Assembly (NCBI GenBank): GCA_016874915.1
Contig: VGSW01000017.1
Location: forward strand, 1 to 36,152
DNA: 36,152 bases
Origin: Deltaproteobacteria bacterium
Lineage (GTDB): Bacteria; Desulfobacterota; Desulfobaccia; Desulfobaccales; 0-14-0-80-60-11
Direction: 5' to 3'
Shown here: one piece after another, positions 16,665-24,712 of the stretch
How positions within the stretch are numbered: the stretch's first letter is position 1
How the letters are laid out: each line of letters begins with the position of its first letter
The notes under the pieces: model-generated
The model's database searches: none
What the model saw: only the letters and a program-made list of their open reading frames with translations
What the model was told of the DNA's origin: nothing
Program-made: the position numbers and the translations under genes

Positions 16665-19600
16665 ATGAAAAAAATCATGGTTTTTTGTACCCTTCTGATC
16701 TGTCTCCTCTTTCTGACCTCGGCTTGGAGCCAAACCAAGGAAGCTAAGGACCCAGATGCACTAAATTTACAGGTAAAACAATTACTGGAGGCCGGTCGTT
16801 TTCAGGAGGCCCTGCCCCTGGCGCAGCATGCCTTGCAGATCGCCGAAAAGACCCATGGGACGAATCACTTTGCCACCTCCACCGCCCTCAACAACCTGGC
16901 CTCGGCTTATCGCCTCCTGGGCAACCTTGACAAAGCTTTGCCTCACGCCCAGCGGGCCCTTAAGGTCAGGGAAAGCGTCCTCGGGCCGGAACATCTCCAC
17001 ACCGCCCTCACCCTTCACAACCTGTCATTAATTTATGTGTCCATGGGCTCTTTTGACAAGGCCCTGCCCTTGGCCCAGAAGGCCTTGAAAATCTATGAAA
17101 AATCTAGGACAGAAGCTGGCCCCACTTACCACATATTGAGAAACCTGGCCTGGATTTATCAGAATTTGCGGGAGTATGAGAAAGCGCGTGACCTCTATCA
17201 AATGGCTCTGTTCATCGCTGAGAGGGCCTTTGGTCCCCACCACCTTAAAACCGAAGCCGTTAAAGGGGACCTGCTGGCGGTTCAATTGGTCCTCTCCATG
17301 CTGGATAAAAAGAAAAGTAAAAATAGAGAGATAGACGATTTAGTGGAGATAGATAAGAAAATTATCCAATTATACGATGCGGGCCGCTACCAAGAGGCGC
17401 TACCTCTGTGCCATCAGTCCCTGCAGATGAAAGAGAAGGCCTTGGGGGCGGATCACCCTCTGGTTGCGGCCAGCCTGATCAATGCAGCCTTGATATATAA
17501 ATCGATGGGTTATTATTCTGAGGCCAAAGTCAACTACGAGAAGGCGTTGCAAATCTTAAAAAGATCTCCGGAGCCAGAGGCCCATGCCACAGCTATGGCG
17601 ATGGACAACATGGCTAATCTCTATCAAGAGATCGGGAATTTTGACCTGGCTCTGCCTCTCTATCGAAGTGCTTTGGAGTATTTTGAAAGCAAACTGGGGC
17701 CTGACCACCTTGACACTGCCACAGCCCTCAACAACCTGGCCCAACTGTACCGGGCCATGGGTGCACCTGAGAAGGCCATTCCCCTCTTCCGCCGGGCTCT
17801 GACCATCACCGCAAAGGTGCGGGGGCCGGAAGATCGCTCCACCAGAACCATATGCAACAACTTAGGATTCCTTTACCTGACCCGGAAAGAATACGTCAAG
17901 GCCGAGTCACTTTTTAAGAAGGGAAAGTCAAAAACTGGCCTGGTGGAGATCCGGCTGGCAACCCAAAGGCCGGCCGAAGCCCTGACTTTACTGCAGGGCC
18001 TGACCCCTTCCTGGAAAGATACTCTTATTTACCAGGCGGAGTATCATACCCAACTGGGTCTGGCCCTGAGCGGGCTGGGACGCCAGGGTGAGGCGACCGA
18101 AGCCTTGCTGCAGGCTGTGGTCGTCATCGAGACCCTGCGTCAGCGCATAAAAGCAGGAGAGCGGGGCGGTTTTTTCCAGGCCGCGGGAGCGCGCGGCCAT
18201 CTGCGTGCCTACCGGGGTTTGGTGGCCACCCTGGCAGCCCTGTACCAGAAGGGGGCTACCATCCCCAAGGCATTGCAGCCCTATGGCCCCGACGCTCCCG
18301 CGGCGGGTTTCTATTTTGCCGAGGCCACCAAGGGGCGGGTGTTGCTGGAGGAGATGGCTGCGGCCGCGCGGCGCCACGGCTTGGGCGAGATTCCCCCGGA
18401 GCTGGCGAAGAAAGAGCAGGACCTGGTGGATCGCCTGGGGGCCCTGGAGGCCAACTGGGAGAAGCACCATACCCAGGGCGAGAAAGTCCTGGCCGATTAC
18501 CGGAAGCAGCGGGAGGAATTGCAGCAACAACTTGATGAAGTGGTGGCCGAGCTGCGGCAAAAATATCCCCGCTATGCCGCCCTGAAATACCCCCGGCCCC
18601 TGAAGCCCCCGGAACTTCCGATGAAGGCCAATGAGGTGCTCCTGGAATACGCCCTGGGGGAGAAATCATGTTACCTCTTCCGGGTGGAGCCGGGGGGGCG
18701 CACCCAGGTCTATGCCATTCCCCTGGGACAGGAAGAGCTGGGCAAACTGGTCAACGAGTTCATCGCCCCCCTGCAGAGCCAACACACCTGTCAGGATTTC
18801 AGTCCCGCCCAGGGCCGGAAGCTCTATGAACTGCTGCTGGCCCCGGCCCTCAAGGACCTCTCCCCGGAAAAGCGGCTCATCATCGTGCCCGACGGCATCC
18901 TGGGGCTCCTCCCCTTTGAGGCCCTGGTGGTTCAGGCCGGGAAGGATGCCGCGGACACCCGGTTCGTGGGGGACGAGCGGCTTATTACCTACTCCCAGTC
19001 CGCCGCCATCCTGGCCCTGAACCGGCTGCTGGCCGCGTCCCAGGCGAAAAAGCCCCTCTTTGCCCTGGGGAATCCCATTTACAGCGATCAGGACCCCCGC
19101 TATCTGGCCCATAAAGCGGGGAAGCCGGCGCCGGTATTGAGCGCCCAGGCCGCGCCCCAGGCCGCCTTCCGGGCCCTGGCCACCCGCCGGGAGTGGGGCA
19201 AGACCAGTGGTGATGACAAGGAGGGGAAGGAACTGAGCTACCTGCCCTTGCCGGCCACCGAGACCGAGGTTCTGGCCATCGCCAAACTCTTCGGCGTGAA
19301 GCCCGAGCCGCCGGATATTTTGCTGAACCTGGCGGCCAACGAGACCCGCCTGCGGCAGGCGCCATTACCCAAATACCGCTACCTCCACTTCGCCACCCAC
19401 GGGGACCTGCCCGGCAAGGTGCAGGGGATCAACGAGCCTTTCATTCTCCTGGGCCAGGTGGAAAATCAGGACCAGGACAACGGCTTCCTGACCCTGAGCA
19501 AGGTCCTGGGCCTCAAGCTGGACGCAGACCTGGTGGTGCTCTCCGCCTGCCTCACCGGCCGGGGGAAGGTCATGGAGGGGGAGGGGGTGGCCCACATGGC

Positions 19601-19814
19601 CCGGGCCTTCCAGCAGGCCGGGGCCCGGAGCGTGGTGGTGAGCCTCTGGGAGGTGGCCGACGCGCCCGCGGTGGAATACATGGTGGCCTTCTACACCCAC
19701 CTCAAGGCCGGCAAACCCCGCTCCGAAGCCCTGCGCCTGGCCCGCCAGCAATTAAAGTCAAAATACCCCAACCCCTACTACTGGGCCCCCTTCATCCTGC
19801 ACGGGGAGGGGTGA
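16665..19814 (+). CDS. Exported TPR-CHAT protease (module 2)
   Basis: The product has 1049 residues. ATG16665 is chosen because GAGAGGTGG lies just upstream and the product begins with a good signal peptide (MKKIMVFCTLLICLLFLTSAWSQ, cleavage near residue 22); the frame runs 17 codons further upstream. The TPR region differs from that of the paralog at 5567: two blocks of four 42-residue units separated by a charged linker (around residues 205-235, DKKKSKNREIDDL). The CHAT domain (about 645-1049) has His912 (HFATHGD) and Cys962 (LSACLTG). Sequence from about 18300 to the stop is closely matched to 7500-9016 of the paralog, while the TPR halves are diverged, so the sensor part evolves separately from the protease part. 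The final 172 bases also match the CHAT remnant at 1122-1293. Confidence 0.92.
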   Translation: MKKIMVFCTLLICLLFLTSAWSQTKEAKDPDALNLQVKQLLEAGRFQEALPLAQHALQIAEKTHGTNHFATSTALNNLASAYRLLGNLDKALPHAQRALKVRESVLGPEHLHTALTLHNLSLIYVSMGSFDKALPLAQKALKIYEKSRTEAGPTYHILRNLAWIYQNLREYEKARDLYQMALFIAERAFGPHHLKTEAVKGDLLAVQLVLSMLDKKKSKNREIDDLVEIDKKIIQLYDAGRYQEALPLCHQSLQMKEKALGADHPLVAASLINAALIYKSMGYYSEAKVNYEKALQILKRSPEPEAHATAMAMDNMANLYQEIGNFDLALPLYRSALEYFESKLGPDHLDTATALNNLAQLYRAMGAPEKAIPLFRRALTITAKVRGPEDRSTRTICNNLGFLYLTRKEYVKAESLFKKGKSKTGLVEIRLATQRPAEALTLLQGLTPSWKDTLIYQAEYHTQLGLALSGLGRQGEATEALLQAVVVIETLRQRIKAGERGGFFQAAGARGHLRAYRGLVATLAALYQKGATIPKALQPYGPDAPAAGFYFAEATKGRVLLEEMAAAARRHGLGEIPPELAKKEQDLVDRLGALEANWEKHHTQGEKVLADYRKQREELQQQLDEVVAELRQKYPRYAALKYPRPLKPPELPMKANEVLLEYALGEKSCYLFRVEPGGRTQVYAIPLGQEELGKLVNEFIAPLQSQHTCQDFSPAQGRKLYELLLAPALKDLSPEKRLIIVPDGILGLLPFEALVVQAGKDAADTRFVGDERLITYSQSAAILALNRLLAASQAKKPLFALGNPIYSDQDPRYLAHKAGKPAPVLSAQAAPQAAFRALATRREWGKTSGDDKEGKELSYLPLPATETEVLAIAKLFGVKPEPPDILLNLAANETRLRQAPLPKYRYLHFATHGDLPGKVQGINEPFILLGQVENQDQDNGFLTLSKVLGLKLDADLVVLSACLTGRGKVMEGEGVAHMARAFQQAGARSVVVSLWEVADAPAVEYMVAFYTHLKAGKPRSEALRLARQQLKSKYPNPYYWAPFILHGEG

Positions 19815-19833
19815 TAAACATTGGTGATCTATT

Positions 19834-19858
19834 GTGTCCACGGGAAGTAAATGGACAC
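19834..19858. promoter_or_regulatory. Perfect 7-bp inverted repeat (GTGTCCA/TGGACAC) upstream of the TPR gene
   Basis: GTGTCCA at 19834-19840 and TGGACAC at 19852-19858 are separated by 11 bases, in the 103-base gap between the CHAT gene and the AT-rich TPR gene. It could be an operator for a dimeric regulator, a weak hairpin, or a trace of an insertion. It lacks a T-run, so it is not a typical intrinsic terminator. No convincing -10/-35 pair was found. Confidence 0.35.
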
Positions 19859-19917
19859 TTTATAGTTAGCAGACAAGATAGTTTTTAAAAATTAACAACA
19901 AAAGGAGTGAATAAAAA

Positions 19918-20742
19918 ATGAAAAAAAACGTATTGATAAATATCTTATTTATTACAAGCATTTGCTTCTACCATCAAATAGTTTACTCTGATGATGCTTT
20001 AACATATTTAAGAAAAGGAAATGTGTATTTAAAATTAGGACGGGTTGAAGAAGCGGTAGAAGCCTATGAACAATCGATTCGTCTGGACTCTAATCAAGCT
20101 GAAGCATTTATTGGATTAGGTGGCGCATATAGCTTACTGGATAGGAATGAAGAGGCAATACCCGCCTTTTTACGGGGCATTAAACTCAAGCCCAATGATG
20201 CCAAGGCTCATGCCGGATTAGGAGCGGTGTACGCCAGATGCAAACGCTGGAAGGCAGCGGCACAGGCATTCCAGCAGGCAGTGAAACTCAACCCTGATTA
20301 CGTCATCGCTCATGTTGCCTTGGCGGACATTTACATGATCCTGAGGCAATTTCAGAAAGCCAAAAAATCTTACTCTGAGGCAATCCGCTTGGAACCTGAT
20401 AATTTCCAGGCTTATATCGGGTTGGCGGTTGCCTTGGGCGCCTTGGGCGAACATAATAACGCTCTTCAGTACTATCTGGAGGCAGTTAAACTAAGACCAG
20501 ATGATTTTCAAGCCCAATTTGGACTGGGTGTAGCGAATTTGAGACTCGCGCGTTGGCAGGAGGCCAAAAGAGCGTTTGAAAAGGCGGTACGGATTAAACC
20601 CAACGATGTTGGAGCCCAATACAATCTTGGAGTAGCCTATTTAAAACTTGGCGACCGAAAATCAGCCAGACAGCAATATGAAATACTCAAGAATCTGGAT
20701 AAGAATGAGGCCGACGAGCTTCTCCGTTATCTTAATAAATAA
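19918..20742 (+). CDS. Exported TPR-repeat protein
   Basis: The product has 274 residues, with a signal peptide at residues 1-23 (MKKNVLINILFITSICFYHQ, cleavage near VYSDD). The rest is seven 34-residue TPR units of the classical type, each ending in a basic/hydrophobic helix and P-D/P-N turn (AVKLNPD, AIRLEPD, AVKLRPD). There is no enzymatic domain; it should bind proteins or peptides in the periplasm. AAGGAG lies 10 bases before ATG19918. The start of the gene is markedly AT-rich beside the GC-rich CHAT gene upstream, which suggests a different origin. It occupies the place held in module 1 by the WD40-only gene, so it may substitute as the accessory sensor. These TPR units are not related in length to the 42-residue units of the CHAT proteins. 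Confidence 0.88.
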   Translation: MKKNVLINILFITSICFYHQIVYSDDALTYLRKGNVYLKLGRVEEAVEAYEQSIRLDSNQAEAFIGLGGAYSLLDRNEEAIPAFLRGIKLKPNDAKAHAGLGAVYARCKRWKAAAQAFQQAVKLNPDYVIAHVALADIYMILRQFQKAKKSYSEAIRLEPDNFQAYIGLAVALGALGEHNNALQYYLEAVKLRPDDFQAQFGLGVANLRLARWQEAKRAFEKAVRIKPNDVGAQYNLGVAYLKLGDRKSARQQYEILKNLDKNEADELLRYLNK

Positions 20743-20820
20743 TAAAGATTATATACGAAGTATTAACAAAGCATTCATAACAATTACGTTATCTAATAAC
20801 CACAAGGAGAGGAATATTAT

Positions 20821-23800
20821 ATGCTTTATCTCTGTTTTTTATATTTTCTAGTCTTTTTTGCACCTGAGATATCTTTGGCTGATGAACAGGTTGTCACTGT
20901 ATTGCAGCGAGGCCATGATGTAAATTGTTTATCTGTCAGTCCCGATGGTTTACTGCTGGCTACCGGCAGCGAAGACGGCACGATAAAAATTTGGCTGACA
21001 GCAGACGGCAGGCTGGTAAGAGATATCAGTGCTGGCGGACATGTTGCCAGCATTAGTTTTGCTCCAAAGAACAATGTTATGGCAGCATCTTCTGGCCGCT
21101 CTCTGAAGTTTTGGGACGTGAACACGGGGAAGTTACTTAATAATATTGATAATTCCATCGGATATTTCTCTTCGTTTTCCCACCTGGGTTTTTCCCCTGA
21201 TGGAAATTATGTGGTGGGAACCTGTAAGGATATCTACACCGCCATGGTATGGAATCTTAAGGCCGGTGACGTGGTGAAAAAATACGACGATACCGGTGAA
21301 TTGGTATGCCTTTCCCCGGATGAAAAATATATGGCCACCGGGGGGAAAAGAAACGGTCTAAGATTATGGCATTTTCTCACGGACAGGATCCAGTGGCAGA
21401 GAATGGATAAAAGATGGATGTATTATTCCGTACGATTTTCTCCAGATGGAAAATATCTGGTTGCAGGAGTCGGGATCAAAGCCAATGATGATGAAATGGA
21501 AAAATTTACCGGAATGGAAAAAATCAGCCATTACAAACTCATATTTTTGGAAGTTGCAACAGGTAAAATAACAAATGAAATTGATGTGCCAGGAATTGTT
21601 CATTCTATTGTGTTTTCCCAAAATAAAAAGCACCTGGCTATCAGTGTTGGACCTTTAGGAAATATATTCTTGATAAGTTTCCCCAAATGGGAAATTATTA
21701 ATAATGTGAATATATCAGGAAGATATCTGTGGTTTGTCGGAGAGCAACATCTAGTAGCCTGTCATCATGGGCCGCGCATTGATATCGTTGATTTGTCTCA
21801 AAACAAAATATTCAGATCAATTGAATCACATCTCTTAGGATGGCCATTAGATGAAAAACAAAAGACTCGGATTGGAAACATAGAACAAGTTATATCACCT
21901 TGCGGTAAGTATATCGCCACTTATAAACATGGTGAGATATTAGTAATTAATATTAACAATTCCAATACTACAAAAATAAAATCCGAAGAAATTGCATTAT
22001 CATATGGCGTAAGAGCTTTGGTATTTTCCCATGACTCTAAATACTTAGCTGCTATTAACAAAAGAGGAGCGCAGATTTGGGAGATGCCATTAGGTACGAT
22101 ATACAAAACAAACGAAGCGTTTAAAGGATTGCAAGTTTCAGATGATAATTTTTGGTTGGCTAGGATGATTACTTTTTCACCAGATGGAAATTATTTGGGG
22201 ATTGTGAAAGATCGGACAGTCGAGTTCTGGGAAATATCCACAGGGAAGCTCTGGCAAAAAATTGTTCTTTCTCAAGAGAAAACAGGACACATTATCCATC
22301 TCAGCTTTTCACCTCAGGAAGACTTGATGGTAGCTGATATGGATGTACTTGGAACCGAAGGGTCACATATCTTATTTTTAGTAAATTGGAAGACCGGGAA
22401 TGTGCTGAAAGAAATTAAAAAAGATGCGAGATCAGGAAGTTATATCCATCATGCGGTTTTCTCTGCAAATGGAAAAATCTTAGCATGGGAAGATGACAGG
22501 ATCATTAGTCTCAGAGAAGCGCAAACCTTACAAAGAATAAAAAACCTAGACACCAATTTCCCTTATTTTTTTAAAACTATAGTCTTTTCTCCAGATAGCA
22601 AATATCTTGCTGCAGCACATCAGCGGCAGATTTATTTATGGGAAGTTGGCACCGGCAAAAAAATCGAGCCCATTTCCCATCCTGAAGGTGATTATTTTCG
22701 TGCCCTTGCCTTTTCAACCGACGGCAAGAGGTTGATTGGGGTTGGCATTCAGTACTGCAACACTATTTGGGATATAGCAGATATGAATAAATTAAGAATT
22801 GTCGGGAAAAATTATATTTTTCCTGAGGCTACTCTTACTGTTACACCCGAAGGATTATTTTGCGGGGCGGGGGATTTTAACAAATTCATTCACTTCAGCC
22901 GCGGGTTAAAAATCTATGACTTTAATCAATTCTACGATGTCTTTTACCGCCCGGATCTAGTGGAGAAGAAGCTGAGGGGGGAGGATCTTTCTAAAGAGAT
23001 GAGGGGCTTGAATCTGACCGAGGCCCTTGACAAGCCGCCGCCCAAGGTGGAAATCCAGGCTCCGCAAGAGGGGCAGGAGTTCAGATCTAGAGAAGTAACG
23101 GTAAAGGTCAAAGTCCAGGACGCCGGGGGGCAGGTGGGGGACATCCGGCTGCTGCACAACGGCAAGCTGGTGGAGTCCCTGGGGGTCTACCGGCTGGCCC
23201 GGGAGGAGGGGCCCGCCGGCGTGGCGTTGGCCCGGGCCGAGGGGGGCGGCCGGGGGGGCGTGGCGCTGCGTCGGGTCACCGTGGACCCCAAGGCCCTGCA
23301 GTCCACCCCCTTTGAGCCCCAAAAGGGCGTCATCACCAAGGAATACCGGGTCACCCTGGTGAACGGCGACAACACCCTGACGGCCTGCGCCTTCAACGGC
23401 CCCAACACGGTGATGAGCGAGATGGTAAGCGTCAGGGTGCGGTGTCTGGCGCCGGCCCGGCCGCCGGAGCTCTATGTGTTGGCGGTGGGCCTCAACACCT
23501 TCGACCACCCCGGGCTGCCCGATCTGACTTATGCCGTCAAGGACGCCCGGGACCTGGCCGGCCTGTTGGCCCAGGCGGGAAAGCCCCTCTACCACAAGGT
23601 CCACGTGCAGACCCTGCTGGAGGAGGAGGCCAGCAAGGCCAACATCCTCAAGGCGGCCCGGGACCTGGGGCAACGCATGTGGCCGGAGGACGTGCTGGTG
23701 GTGGCCATGGCCACCCACGGCCGGGCCGACGGCTACCGCTATTTCCTCTACACCCACGCGCCGGGCGGAGGCGACTCCCCGGAGCGGATGCTGACCTCGC

Positions 23801-24189
23801 CGGAATTGATGGAGATCTCCAAGGCCTTCCGGGCCTTGAAACAGGTGTGGTTCCTGGACACCTGCCAGGCCGGGGGGATCAAGGGGGCCATGACCCCCCT
23901 TTATGACGGTCGGGTGTCGGTGCTGGCCAAGGCCCTGGGCATGCACGTCCTGGCCGGGGCGGGCTCGGAGCAGGTGGCCCGGGACGACTACCAGGGGAAC
24001 GGGCTCTTCACCCATTTCCTCCTGAAGGGCCTCAAGGGCGCGGCAGACGCCAACCAGGACGGGCGCATTCAGGTGCAGGAGCTGGGGGCTTACCTGAACA
24101 AGATGGTGGGAGAGGCCTCCCGGGGCGACCAGGTGCCCTTCATCCGCACCTTCGGCGAGGACCTGCCGTTGGCCTTGGTATCAAAATAG
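20821..24189 (+). CDS. Exported WD40-caspase fusion protease (module 2), mosaic gene
   Basis: The product has 1122 residues. AAGGAGAGG lies shortly before ATG20821; the signal peptide is MLYLCFLYFLVFFAPEISLA. About fourteen WD40 blades (residues about 25-670) are followed by the VTPEGLFCGAGDF junction, an Ig-like linker (about 740-880) and a caspase domain (about 880-1122) with His966 (MATHGRADGYRYFLY) and Cys1015 (FLDTCQAGG). An EF-hand-like loop lies at D1076, N1078, D1080 and E1087. The first 2.1 kb is AT-rich and its propeller sequence is unlike the module 1 protein; from about 22950-23110 onward the DNA becomes GC-rich and closely resembles 13700-14952. The gene is therefore a chimera of an AT-rich sensor and a resident protease half. 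It follows the TPR gene by 78 bases. Confidence 0.9.
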   Translation: MLYLCFLYFLVFFAPEISLADEQVVTVLQRGHDVNCLSVSPDGLLLATGSEDGTIKIWLTADGRLVRDISAGGHVASISFAPKNNVMAASSGRSLKFWDVNTGKLLNNIDNSIGYFSSFSHLGFSPDGNYVVGTCKDIYTAMVWNLKAGDVVKKYDDTGELVCLSPDEKYMATGGKRNGLRLWHFLTDRIQWQRMDKRWMYYSVRFSPDGKYLVAGVGIKANDDEMEKFTGMEKISHYKLIFLEVATGKITNEIDVPGIVHSIVFSQNKKHLAISVGPLGNIFLISFPKWEIINNVNISGRYLWFVGEQHLVACHHGPRIDIVDLSQNKIFRSIESHLLGWPLDEKQKTRIGNIEQVISPCGKYIATYKHGEILVININNSNTTKIKSEEIALSYGVRALVFSHDSKYLAAINKRGAQIWEMPLGTIYKTNEAFKGLQVSDDNFWLARMITFSPDGNYLGIVKDRTVEFWEISTGKLWQKIVLSQEKTGHIIHLSFSPQEDLMVADMDVLGTEGSHILFLVNWKTGNVLKEIKKDARSGSYIHHAVFSANGKILAWEDDRIISLREAQTLQRIKNLDTNFPYFFKTIVFSPDSKYLAAAHQRQIYLWEVGTGKKIEPISHPEGDYFRALAFSTDGKRLIGVGIQYCNTIWDIADMNKLRIVGKNYIFPEATLTVTPEGLFCGAGDFNKFIHFSRGLKIYDFNQFYDVFYRPDLVEKKLRGEDLSKEMRGLNLTEALDKPPPKVEIQAPQEGQEFRSREVTVKVKVQDAGGQVGDIRLLHNGKLVESLGVYRLAREEGPAGVALARAEGGGRGGVALRRVTVDPKALQSTPFEPQKGVITKEYRVTLVNGDNTLTACAFNGPNTVMSEMVSVRVRCLAPARPPELYVLAVGLNTFDHPGLPDLTYAVKDARDLAGLLAQAGKPLYHKVHVQTLLEEEASKANILKAARDLGQRMWPEDVLVVAMATHGRADGYRYFLYTHAPGGGDSPERMLTSPELMEISKAFRALKQVWFLDTCQAGGIKGAMTPLYDGRVSVLAKALGMHVLAGAGSEQVARDDYQGNGLFTHFLLKGLKGAADANQDGRIQVQELGAYLNKMVGEASRGDQVPFIRTFGEDLPLALVSK

Positions 24190-24712
24190 CCAGGCCAACT
24201 TTCTGAAAGGGGAGAAAGACTATCGGCATGCACGGATGACCTTCACCAATCAAGGCATAAGCTTCTACTTATTTCAAAGGATTTTGCAATTGTCCGTCTC
24301 AGACCTAAGCGCCCTAGGACCTATCTGATTCTTATCGCCTTCCGGGTCAAAAAACGAGCCAGAGAGGACCCTTGGGGGGACACATTCTGGTTAACGCCAC
24401 ATAGCCCCACCATCGGCACCCTCATCGACGCCGCCCTGAGGACCGGAAGCTGACCAACAGATCCTTCCATGACGTCCTCTCCAGAGACTGGTCCAGCCCC
24501 GACCTGGAAAACAGAGGGCAGAAAACCAGGATTCTTTATAGGTGCCCAGGAGGGACTAACGCCAAGTCTCATAAAGCATTGCAGCAGGCATAAATTGGTT
24601 CTTCCCATCTTGGAAGCTTTTCCGCTATGATGCTCAGCAAATCTCCCCCTTGACGGCAAGGGCCGCCCTTCTCCGAGGCAGGGCGCCCGAAAGCCGTGAC
24701 GAGGAGCGTTCC
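24190..24712. other. 523-bp gap between the caspase array and the defence operon; no gene recognised
   Basis: No credible start codon with coding potential was found. One plus-strand frame stays open for about 70 codons up to a TGA near 24450 (ending GTLIDAALRTGS), but it has no initiation codon and I recognise no family; it may be a decayed gene. No hairpin with a T-run was seen after the caspase stop codon. The promoter of the downstream operon is expected here but no clear -10/-35 pair stands out. Confidence 0.5.

Noticed and set aside
24321-24659. Minus-strand 112-codon frame in the gap before the defence operon
   Set aside because: No recognisable family, no ribosome binding site, and composition not typical of neighbouring genes.
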